A stretch of 64,000 nucleotides of DNA from Hirudo medicinalis (lineage: Eukaryota > Annelida > Clitellata > Hirudinida > Hirudinidae): positions 133,531-197,530 of the forward strand of contig MPNW01000108.1 of the NCBI GenBank assembly GCA_011800805.1, read 5' to 3'. Of the stretch, positions 1 through 10,464 are shown piece by piece. Each line of letters starts with the position of its first letter. Position 1 is the stretch's first letter. The translations under genes were made by a program, and so were the position numbers. The notes under the pieces were generated by a model. It had not been told where the DNA came from. It saw only the letters and a list, made by a program, of their open reading frames with translations, and did not search any database.

Positions 1-347
1 TAGCAAATAATTTAGAAAATAATTAGATTGACATTGCAAATGGCTAAAAAAAACTCCTCAATTTTCCAAAAACTTCTCCTAACCAGCTAGGATAATTTGA
101 TTGTCATTCTCTTGGCTCAGGTTCTCACTTGGATTTAATAATTAGTAACTGGTTTACTCCAGCAACCCAACTTATCTTCGTATAAACATATGTTTATAGC
201 ACTCATTGTCGAGTCGCCATCATTTCAATAATGTCATTAATTATTATCCGTCTAATTTTTATTATTCATAGACTAATGTCAACCTGTAAATATGGTCTGG
301 GCTGTCCTGATAGCGGGGCGTCACTCCCTTAGGACTGACCCTTGAGC
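1..347. other. AT-rich non-coding DNA at the window edge
   Basis: I see no coding exon or recognisable repeat here. The ankyrin-repeat gene on the + strand has its next visible exon at 2443 and must have upstream exons beyond the left edge, so this stretch is most likely part of one of its introns. Confidence 0.4.
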
Positions 348-360
348 CGATGGCATTTTA
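348..360. repeat. Target-site duplication, left copy (13 bases)
   Basis: CGATGGCATTTTA at 348-360 recurs exactly at 1931-1943. The two copies bracket the retrotransposon fragment, as expected of a duplication made at integration. Confidence 0.8.
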
Positions 361-1930
361 TTTATTTATTTGATTAAAGTCCGTTGCATGACTAAGATGA
401 TTTGGACTTGTTAGTGTTAGATATTGTAATGAAATAAGAAGTATTAGAGTAATAATAGGTGCAATGGTTAAATTATAAAAAATATTAGTATTAATAATAT
501 TAGGGAGATAGTGACTATTTAAATAAATTATTCCGCTTTTCGCAAATCCATCTGAAAATGAGGTCCACACTTGCTGGATTGCTAAGCATGGAACTCATCT
601 CATATCTGAGATAGATTTGTTTTGAATCTTATTTCTTCCCTCAGGACTGACTGGTCCGGACATTCCATGAGAAAATGCCGAACATTTTCATCCTCCTGAG
701 GGCATACCTGGCATTTTCCGTCTGGATGACGCTTTAAGAGAAACAGGTGTTGATTCAGGACACATATTCCAATACGGAGTTTTGAGATTAAAATCTCCTT
801 CCTCCTTGAGGCACATTGGAACTTGTTCTTTGTCGACACGAGTTTCTCTATGGTCTAGTAGTGTTGGCTTCGTGGGTCAGCGACCTGGTTTGCCACTGTT
901 GGATGATGTTGCGGGCCACGGACCTTTTGACGTCCTTGATAGACGCTGGTATCCAGCGGTCTATCTGTTCCCTGGTAGTGGCTGCTTTTGCTAATGCATC
1001 AGCTTTCTCATTGCCAGGGATTCCAACGTGGGCAGAGACCTTTCTGCCACTTTCTTGTGTTTCTGAAACTATATTAAGAGTTTTTTTTTAATATCTCGGT
1101 CAACGTGATTGCAATCCTTTAGTGCCTCTAGGGCGCTAAGGGAATTGTTCAAAATGACTATATCGAAGGTCTGCCCCTAATAGGAGTCCTTCACGTGAAC
1201 CAGAAGGTCCTCAACGACTGCTAGTTCAATGGAACTTATGCAGCTGTGACTTGATGTCCTGAGGCTTATGCTTTTCTTCGGGATGTATATCCCTATTCCT
1301 GCCTTGTTGTCCGTAGTCTTCGAGGCGTCCGTGTTACAAAGGAGACTTTCCTGAAGATCCTCTATCATCTCGCTTGCTAGCAGCATCCTCAGAGGGTTGT
1401 CGGCTGCGAAGGAGAGATTCGAAGTGTCGATCACCGGTTTCCTCAGTCTCCAAGGAGGAATTGTGAGAGTTTCCTCTTCGATATATCCTAGGAGGTCTTC
1501 CGGAGAGTTTCTTCATTTTGAAGTGGAGCCAAGCTTGAGACTTGGACTTCCTGCCATCTGAAATGAAATATTTAGTTTTAACAGATTCATTTTTAATGAC
1601 GATAAACCTGAAGGCGTGGTTTTACATGAGCTTCTTACGACATAGGTCAAGAGGAAGCTCACCGCATTCCACTTGTAGAGACGAGGCACTCGTTCCCTTC
1701 ATGCCGCCACAACAGATCTTCAGCGCTTGATACTTAAGCTTGTCGTATGTGTCTACGATCTGTTTGCACCCCAGGTCTATCACCTCACAGCCATAGTCAA
1801 GGACGGAGAGGATGGTGGCTCTGTATACTTGTAGCATATTGGACTTGCTTGCATCACAAGATCCCGAGATAGATCCCATTGCATTTAGTCGTTTCATGCA
1901 ATGTGTCTTGACGGCCTCTGCGTGAGCAGA
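361..1930 (-). mobile_element. 5'-truncated I-like non-LTR retrotransposon with RNase H
   Basis: Reading the minus strand from 1930 leftwards, the fragment starts inside the C-terminal part of a reverse transcriptase ORF (about 1930-1622, with SVLDYG and a conserved LKYQALKICCGG stretch). It continues into an RNase H domain: TDASKTTDNKAGIGIY near 1340-1290, SSIELAVVEDLL near 1230-1200, and HVGIPGNEKADALAK near 1040-990. A C-x2-C...H...C tail motif follows (CQVCPQEDENVRHFLMEC, about 715-660), then a 3' UTR of about 230 bases and a short TAAA-type tail at 361-372. The coding part is broken by stops or frameshifts near 1500 and 1090. RT followed by RNase H is typical of the I superclade. The 5' truncation with flanking duplication indicates target-primed reverse transcription. 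It appears to lie in an intron of the ankyrin gene, in antisense orientation. Confidence 0.85.
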
Positions 1931-1943
1931 CGATGGCATTTTA
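1931..1943. repeat. Target-site duplication, right copy (13 bases)
   Basis: Exact second copy of the 13-mer at 348-360, lying directly at the truncated 5' end of the minus-strand element. Confidence 0.8.
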
Positions 1944-2400
1944 CATTTCTGTTGATATTTAATGTGCGTATTTACTTGTTCGGCTCAATAAAAAAAAATA
2001 AATTAAATTAAAAAAAAAAATTAAATAATTTCATTAATAACAACTTTAATAATTATTAACTTAACAATAGATGATAATTAAGGATAATATTAATAATAGC
2101 CTAAAAGCACTTAAATGAATTAATTGACTTTAGCGAAATGTAACAATAAGTTAAATTTGTAATAAGTACTTGGTATTAAATTGTAAAAGTGCTGAATTAC
2201 AATCGCTTACAAATTCTACTTCATTCGACATTATAAATTCATGCGACCCTCAAAAAGCTTTGCAATCAAATTCTTGGAAGCTTTGAAATTGCGCACATCG
2301 GTATTTTGATTAGATTACCTGCCTGTTACGAATTCTTATATTTATTACCTGCTTATGATTTTGTTAATGATTAAATTTAAAGAGCTTACTTAACAAACAT

Positions 2401-2438
2401 TTGTTGTTGGTGTTGTTGTTGATGTTGTTGCTGTTGTT
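2401..2438 (+). repeat. TTG trinucleotide microsatellite next to a 3' splice site
   Basis: Imperfect (TTG)n tract that ends only a few bases before the acceptor CAG of the exon starting at 2443, so it occupies the position of that intron's pyrimidine tract. Confidence 0.8.
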
Positions 2439-2442
2439 TCAG

Positions 2443-3470
2443 AAAGGCAACTCTCCTCTTCATGCAGCCGCATTGACAGGGGATTCTGAAGTGGTTAAGT
2501 TGTTGCTGGGTCAAGGAGCAAAGGTTAATATGACCTGCGAGTGCACTGAGGTCAGTTGATATTTTTAACCAATTAATTTCCGTTCCCCTAAATAAAGCAA
2601 CTTTTCCAAAGCCTTAATAAAGCCTTAGTCAGAAATTTACCTCAGACCTTTCCATATCCCCTATGTATTTATTTAGCACATTAACTGTTATTCTGCCGTT
2701 TTTCTATTATCCCAAATTGAATAAAAGTTACAATAGTTAATATAAGACAAAATTCTATTTTTTTATTAAAATAAATCTATTTATAAAATCCTTTGTTATT
2801 GTTGCTCATTATTATTCAATCTAGGATGTCTTCACTCCGCTGTACATGGCAGCTCAGATTGGACACCAGGAGATTGTTACCCTCCTCTTGGCACATGGAG
2901 CTGATCCACTTTTTAAGACTTCCGTGAGTTGATTGAGGATTGTGAGATGTGTTGGCTCAGTTGCTGAGTGAGGATTGTGACTTAGGCAGGACTTTGTAAG
3001 AAAGGAAGTTCGATGTCATTACGGAGGTTGTTTTTAAAAGGTCAATAGTTAAAAATATAATTACAATGAGACTTTCTGTGGTTATAAATGGATGCAACTT
3101 TATAAAATGCTGATGAATTTAAATAAATAATGCCTCCAATAAATAAAATGTTGACGCAAATGTTCATCTGCAGAACGGATTCACAGCTCGAGATATCGCC
3201 ATTCAGCAAGGGCACAAAATCGTGGCTGAATTACTCGACGAATACACCACAAGACTCCAATCCAAAACCGACCTTCCGCCAATCGATCAAAACCTCCACA
3301 AATCCAGGATACAAGCTGACCAGAACCTCTCAAGAAATAAGAAACGTCTGGAGAAAGAGTTGATCCTCAGAGGGCATTTAAGGGCACCTGCCATAACCAA
3401 GAGGGACATTTGTCCTAGCCCAAGATGCAGCCCTATGCGTCGCAATTTCGAATCCCCATGTCGCAAATAA
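2443..3470 (+). CDS. Ankyrin-repeat protein, C-terminal exons (5' partial)
   Basis: Three exons join in frame: 2443-2550 (36 codons), 2825-2923 (33 codons) and 3174-3470 (98 codons plus TAA). Each of the first two encodes one canonical ankyrin repeat (G-x-SPLHAAALTG... and FTPLYMAAQIGH...LLAHGADP). The third opens with a last repeat (FTARDIAIQQGH...AELL) and then a basic, coiled-coil-like tail ending in a Cys/Pro/Arg-rich stretch. Acceptors are TTTCAG, ATCTAG and CTGCAG; donors GTCAGT and GTGAGT. The repeats are consensus-like, so the protein probably mediates binding, but nothing seen here identifies the family. Earlier exons lie outside the window or were not found. The gene runs tail-to-tail with the PTPRN homolog, whose stop lies 558 bases away. 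Confidence 0.8.
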
Positions 3471-3583
3471 TCGTAGCTTTAATGCAATTTCTCATCCCTT
3501 AGTTTGTCATAACCCTCCATTATATTGCCCTTCCTTTAGTTCAGTTGACCCGCTTCGTGACAACCGATTAGAATTTGAATTAC

Positions 3584-3589
3584 TTTATT
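3584..3589 (-). promoter_or_regulatory. Poly(A) signal candidate for the PTPRN homolog
   Basis: TTTATT on the + strand reads AATAAA on the minus strand, about 440 bases past the PTPRN stop codon at 4028. No other function for 3471-4027 is visible. Confidence 0.4.
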
Positions 3590-4027
3590 AAGTTCTTTTA
3601 ACCAACAATTCAAGTGTCACATTTAAATTTGGAGCAAAATATTCAGTCCTTGTGCGGAAAAAAGAACTTATACTCGTATCTTAAAACGAAGGTAACTAAC
3701 ATATGTGGCAATGCCATGAAAAGATTCATTTGCAGGAAATAATAGCTTTTAAACATGAAAGTTTGTTTGCAACTTTTAGAGGCATCACCTGTCAATGTTG
3801 AGAGAAACGGCTACACTGAATGAGAAAGCTACATTTGAGTATACATGCTCTAAAGTAAATACTTCACTATCTCACGCACACAGAGTACAATGAATTCGTA
3901 ATACTTCACAACATTCCAGTATCGACTTGCTGGATTCTTGGCAGACTGAAGCATGCCGAACAGTACGGAGAAAGCGCCAGGTGTGCAGAGCTACAGGTGT
4001 ACAGATGTACAGGGAGGCAGAAGTTCG

Positions 4028-7000
4028 TTACGGTTGAGCGAAATTCAGCACAGTGTGCACTTCCTCGGCCACGGCAGCCAGTGCGAATTCGAACTGTTCC
4101 TGGCGGTGGCATTGATGAGTGGTTTTATGAATTAAATCCATTAATTACAATTCATTTGATTTCGAAAAATAAAGTGAGAAAACAGCTGCAGCGTAGCTTA
4201 ATGAGAAGTTTTTATTGCCGTCAAATGTCATGAGACTTGTTTGTTGCAATCATGCAGCAACTCAGCTCATGTTAAATGCCGCCAAACTTTACACAAGTCT
4301 GAGGAAAACACTTGGATGAAACGCTGAGAACATAATGACAGTGCTCAGGATTCATATTCCACCGAAGAAGTCGAGAGAGATAACACAATACAAAAATAAA
4401 TAAATAATATTATTAATATTAATATTAATATATTTTAATATTAATAATTATAGTATTAATTACTATAAGAAATGGTCATGGTAAAAATATTAATGCCAAA
4501 TGAATATTGCAGCTGATATTTGTCAAAGAAATCATAAGGACCTTCGTTCGAACGAGGTTGACACGTTGATCTCTGAGATGCTCCAATGCCGCTGCTATGT
4601 CGATCTCCTTTGCACCTGTGAGTGGCAGGTTGTGACATTTCATTTTCAATATTACGCTTCATTTATATTCCTAATATTATTTATATTATTATTATTATTA
4701 TTGTTATTATCAAAGTGAAACGATGTAAGCATGCATTCATGGAGACGTTGATTGGACAAGATGATATAAGCTAGTGTGTTGTATATGATGATATATAGCT
4801 GTAGTGTTGCTTTGTTTACATAATCACGTGAACATAATCAATAATAATATTATAATTTATGAAGCTTGTAACGATTAGTTGACCTTTACTGAGGCGATTG
4901 AGGGACATGTCAATCAAACAGTAAGTTCCTGTACGTCCTGCTCCATCGCTGGTGAAGACATGACAGAATCGTCATTCAATTCAATTCTATTGTACTAATT
5001 TGTAGCATAATAATAATCAGAATTATGCTTTTCATGCCATTTGATGACAATGCATCATAGTATTATATGGATATTTGTACGACACGAAGTTAGTAATATT
5101 GCTTAATATTTGATAGTAACTAAGAGTATACAGACACAGAGTAGACCAAGAGTATACAAACACACATGTACATCTCCTTCGCTCGAGGAGGTGAGAGGAG
5201 TTGTGAGGAAAGCAAGAAACTGTTCAGCCCCAGAGGGAACCCAACGGAGTCCCTATCTCCTTTACAAAAGATGTCCCAAGACCTGCTGTACCTGCTGCAT
5301 TCCCTCATCCAGAAAGCGTGGTTTTCTGCCACGGTCGATGATGAGTGGAAGAAGGCAGAGGGCGTCTACATTCCAAAGGAGAAAGACTCCAGGGGTCTGA
5401 ATCAATTCAGACCAATATCGCTGCTGAATGTAGAGGGGAAAATATTTGTCTCCATCACGGCGTCGAGGCTCACAGAATTCGTGATGTCGAACCAGTACGT
5501 GGACATATCAGTCCAAAAAGGAGGCGTTACAGGTGCATCCGGTTGCGTAGAGCATACCTCGATGATCTAGGAGGCTATCCAGAGAACCAAGAGGAGCCGG
5601 CTGAGACTGTACGTCGTGTGGCTGGATCTAGCGAACGCATATGGGTCGGTGCCATAGGCCTGCTAGGGTAGGGTGGTATCGAATGGCTTTCAAGCCTGCG
5701 AAATCCAGGAGTCTTCCTTGGTCAGAGAGAAAATTCGTATGGACGTGCATTGAATCTCCCATAGTGTCCGAGGAACCGGTTAACAGTCTTAGAAGGGATT
5801 TTGACGAATCTCTCACCGACAAAAGCATGAAGAGCGCTATATTCCAACAAACCATCAAGGGACTGCAAGCGATCGAGGCGGTGCTGCTGCAGGGGCGCTT
5901 TAAAATGTGGCTGCTCCAGTTCGTTCTTCTTCCAAAGCTGCTCTGGCTGTTAACCATCTATGAGATTGGTTTGTCGAGAATATGGTCGAGGTTGGCGCAA
6001 GGGGCGTAGTCGGCAGGTCGACTTACGCCTTCCTCACTAAGATTGGATTGTCTAGCCGAGAAAGAATAAAGGCTATGACAAGGATGTTTGAGGCTGCAGA
6101 AGCGGCCAGAAGTCTTCCGAAGCCACTGAAAGCCAGATAAAACCGTCGATCTCCGATGTTAATGATCCACCGAAACGACGGGGCCAACTACTTGAGATAC
6201 GGTAATGTCGGGAAAAACAGGCCGGCCGCGGGCTCGCAAATCACTATCGACTACCATCCAAATGGAGTCGAATAAAACCCCGTGGCCGAGTCCCGAAAAA
6301 TTTATATCTCCCGACTGCCGCTACAAAGACAATTTAGGCCCCAGTTTGCATATATTAAGTACACGGCATGAAGAAACCACCGAGAGCAACTGGGGCGGAC
6401 GCGATCGACACAAGAAGACCAAAGAGTCGCAGAGTCGAAGGTTGTCGACTTCCAAGTAGTGTAGTAAGCGACTTAAAGAAGCCAATGAGAGCTTTCATAG
6501 AAAGTTCCAGTCTAGGCAATAATGATCGGCATAAGAAGGCCAGCGAGAGCCTCGCACAGCCGAAGATAGCATTGGGTTCGAAAGGTAAAAACCGACAGGG
6601 ACATCCGGCTGATCACCGGTAGCGGCCTTCCCACCGAAAACGTAAGGAGATAAAGATTTGAAGACGGAGAAAGCTCCTCTGAGGATCCATGGCGGAGTTT
6701 TAAGAAACTACATACTCAGAGTACAAAGAATACGCAGATCACTGTATATACACACAAGTAGATATTTGATGACTCACCTGCAATGGACAACCATTGGTGA
6801 AGATCTACCTCTATAAGACTTGTTCACTTTCCTGTGTGCAAGCATATTTATCATCATCATCATCATCGTCATCGTCATCGTCATCGTCATCGACATCGTC
6901 ATCGTCATCATCATCGTCATCATCATCGTCATCGTCATCTACATCATTATCATCATCATCATCATCATCATCGTCATCATCAACGTCATGAGTCTTGAGA

Positions 7001-10000
7001 CTGAAATTTTTGGCAAGAAATATATAATTTAGAACAATATCATTGAAATAACAATGAAAATATGATCACAAGAAATAAAAAATAATACACAATTTTTACA
7101 ATAAAACAATTTGTTTCTTAATTTGGTTCAAGACTGGTATTGAACCTTCTGAAGTCGAGTAGGATTTTTGTGGATGCAGGTACTCCGTGGTCAGACCAGG
7201 TGAGGAAGTGGAACTGAGTGATTGTCCTCGTTTCACTGACTTGGAGGTTCTTGAGGAACAAACTCCTTACCACGTAATCTTCGCACAGGTTGTGCTCAGA
7301 TATCAGCTGAACCTGATCCAATCGACGAGAGTTAAAAATCTATCATGAAATATAAACTCTTTAATGTTGAATTTCAGAAGATCGCCGGAATTATTAAATG
7401 CTTAGTTAACCGTAAATGTATGAGGTATTTTTGGTCGATTTGAAAAAAAAATTCATAAAATATATTTCAATTGCAATCAGCGTGAAATCATTCGTGGGTG
7501 ATCTCGATTAGTTAAAGCCTATTTGTTTTACTGTATTTATTACTGAGCTCGTCGATCCAAAAGTAAAAATCCATTAATATTGTTATAGATATTAATGAAA
7601 CAACAACTTCCGATTTGTATGGAATAAATAATAAATGGGTAATAAATGCATTCAATAAATTCTGCAATTACCTCGTAAATGTGGTACAAGTCAGTTCCTT
7701 CTTCTGGCCAGTAACGATGGCAGATCGAGGTGGAATTTTCCCAAAGTCGAGTCAAGTTCACAATCACCACGCTGTTCTGCTCCCATATCATCTTTAATTG
7801 AATTACCATCATCTTCTTTAATTGAATCATTGTTATCGTTACCTCATTATTATCATCATTTCTTATTGAGTCTTCACATCATCTTTAATTGAGTCATCAT
7901 TATCATCATCGTCGTCGTCATCGTCACCATATTCAGGATTACACCATCATCACCATTAGGTGTTTTATATACCTGCCAAAAATCAGCCACAGTGTGTGGC
8001 AGAGGTCCTTGTGTGGCGATGTAAGCAGGGTTTCTGGGGTCGTGATCTGTCTGAGGTCAAAAGGTCGCCAATTGTTATTCATCGTAAACAATAAACAAGG
8101 GCATGTAATTAAGTAGTGATGTACTAAATATTTAATTATGTTAATTAAACTGAAAATAAACATCTAATTGATTTAATTAAGTGATCATTAACTATGGGTG
8201 GGAGGATGGATGGATGAATGAATGGTGGATGAGGAGGCTTCAAGGTTATTTCCATGTTCACGCGATTCCTGATCAAAGCAATAAATATTAGTCTTTTTTT
8301 TTCTCTGAATAGAAAAACACATGACAAAAATTTGTTTGAAGGGGAGAAGTGCGTTGAATGAGAAAATAATGCAAATAATTATTTTTCTTTTTTCCGTTTT
8401 TTCTTAAAGTGAAAAAGTAAATTAGCTTCGCTTTAAAATATTCAAGAATATAATAATTACTTAAGGATAATATTGAAGGAAATATCAGGATTTAAGGATA
8501 ATATTTAAGGAAATATTCAGTATTTAAGGATAATATTTATTAATAGAATGACCTCAAACAACATTCAAGGTTAAAACGTTGTTTTTTTTTGTTGCTTTTT
8601 TGTTGTTTTTTTGTTACGTCACGTCAAAATAGTCTCTTAAAATTTTCCTAGAAATTTTATAATAATTTGAATTGAATTAAACCTCGAATATGTTAAAGCT
8701 TACTTAATGTTTAAATATTCAAAATAATTTAAATTTGAACATATCCTCAAATAATCACGTATAAAAGTAGAAAAAGTGTTTATGCGGGAATATGATTTGA
8801 ATGTAAAGTCAAAGGAGCACTTTGAAAGAGTAAGCAGAACACGAATAAATAACTAGAGAAACTTTCAACTTTTTTCTTTCAAATTCGTTTGCGTGGCCAT
8901 CTTCAATCTCCTCAGAATGAGATTCTGAGATTCCATAAGTTGTGTTTCACGAGTAAAGCCGAGATAATGAAATTCTTTATCCTTAATCTAATTTTACAAT
9001 CTAATTTTAAAAGTCTTCGTCGTGATGACGAAACTCCTAGACTTCAAATCCAGGGATGATATCATCCTGCTTAATCGCTTGAGGTTAATTAAGTGCATGC
9101 TGTCCTATAAAAGCACACATGAATCTTTCTTCGGCCAAGAATTAATTTTTGTTTTTCTATAAAAATTCTTCTCCAAGGCAATAAAATAAGACTGAAAGCA
9201 TCTAATCCTCGCAATAAAAGACTTACGATGTAATTTGCGTTGATGTAATCCGATCCTGAAATGTTGTTCGTGGGGTTCAGTTTTATTCTCGAATGTTCGT
9301 CTGCAAAGGAAATTCATTTTTCAATGCCTCTCAGTGATTGATCCATTGTTTCAGACTAAAGGAATAACTTTTTTGTTACTAATTAATAGTGCTAATCATA
9401 ATAAAAATCAGTTACAGTCTTTGAATTACTAATTATATAATCAAGCCTCATTGTAATATTAAATTTTAAAGAATATTTCGAACTAACGGACGAATTCTTA
9501 ATCTTAAAATTTTCTCAACAATGATTTTTAAATTTCAGAAAATGCATTCCAGTGCATGAATTCATTTTGATGAAAGCCTTTACTTTTTTTAAAGGTAAAT
9601 TCCTTAACCGTCTACAAATAGTGGAATTATGGACACAATCTTAAAAAACTTGAGACATCGTGAATTCTGTCAACTCAATCATTGGCATTTGAAAGCAGAT
9701 TTCCATTATTTAGACTCGGAACAAAACGGACCTCAAATGAAACTAGCGTCGAAGAGATATTTAATTAGAATATTCTAGTCAGAATTATTTATTCAATGAG
9801 TAAATATTTCATCACAACGATGACGAAAAATAATAGAAAGACAATATTGATCATCATCATGGATTTCACTCACATGGTAGGATGTCTGTACATCTGTTCT
9901 TCCTCATGTTCATGGGTTCAATTCCTGCCACGATCGAACACGGCTCTCCATCGTTACTGCAAATGTCCTCCCATTCTTTCTGAAGTCTGTCCTTGTTCTT

Positions 10001-10431
10001 CATGTGATCCTCCATGTAGGACTGATGTGGAATGCTTATTAGTGCTCATTAATATTCATGAGGTCCGCTATTAATAGGTCCTAAATGACCTAAATTAATA
10101 GGTAGTTTCGATAATAGATCTCCATGGCCACGAAAACATAATTTGTAATAAATTCCACAACGGATGGATAAATTTACGAGAATCAAATGTCCAGTTGAGA
10201 TGTCCATGTTTGAGCTGATTGGCTCTTCAGCCCACGATGAGGTACTGCTATTGGTCGATGAAGTTCTCGTGTTTGGGTGGTCTTTACGAGGGGCAACGGG
10301 AGGGGACTGGGAGTCCGGCAGCACGGCTTTGTTTTGTTTACCCATGAGGGAGGTGGGGGAATCGATCAGTTTCTCACTCAGGCGTGACTGCATGTGATGA
10401 CGGCACAAGTCCTCAGGGAATTATTATGAGA

Positions 10432-10464
<33 letters not shown>

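Noticed and set aside
6794..6991. Poly-serine and poly-isoleucine open frames
   Set aside because: They are translations of the TCA/TCG microsatellite inside a PTPRN intron.
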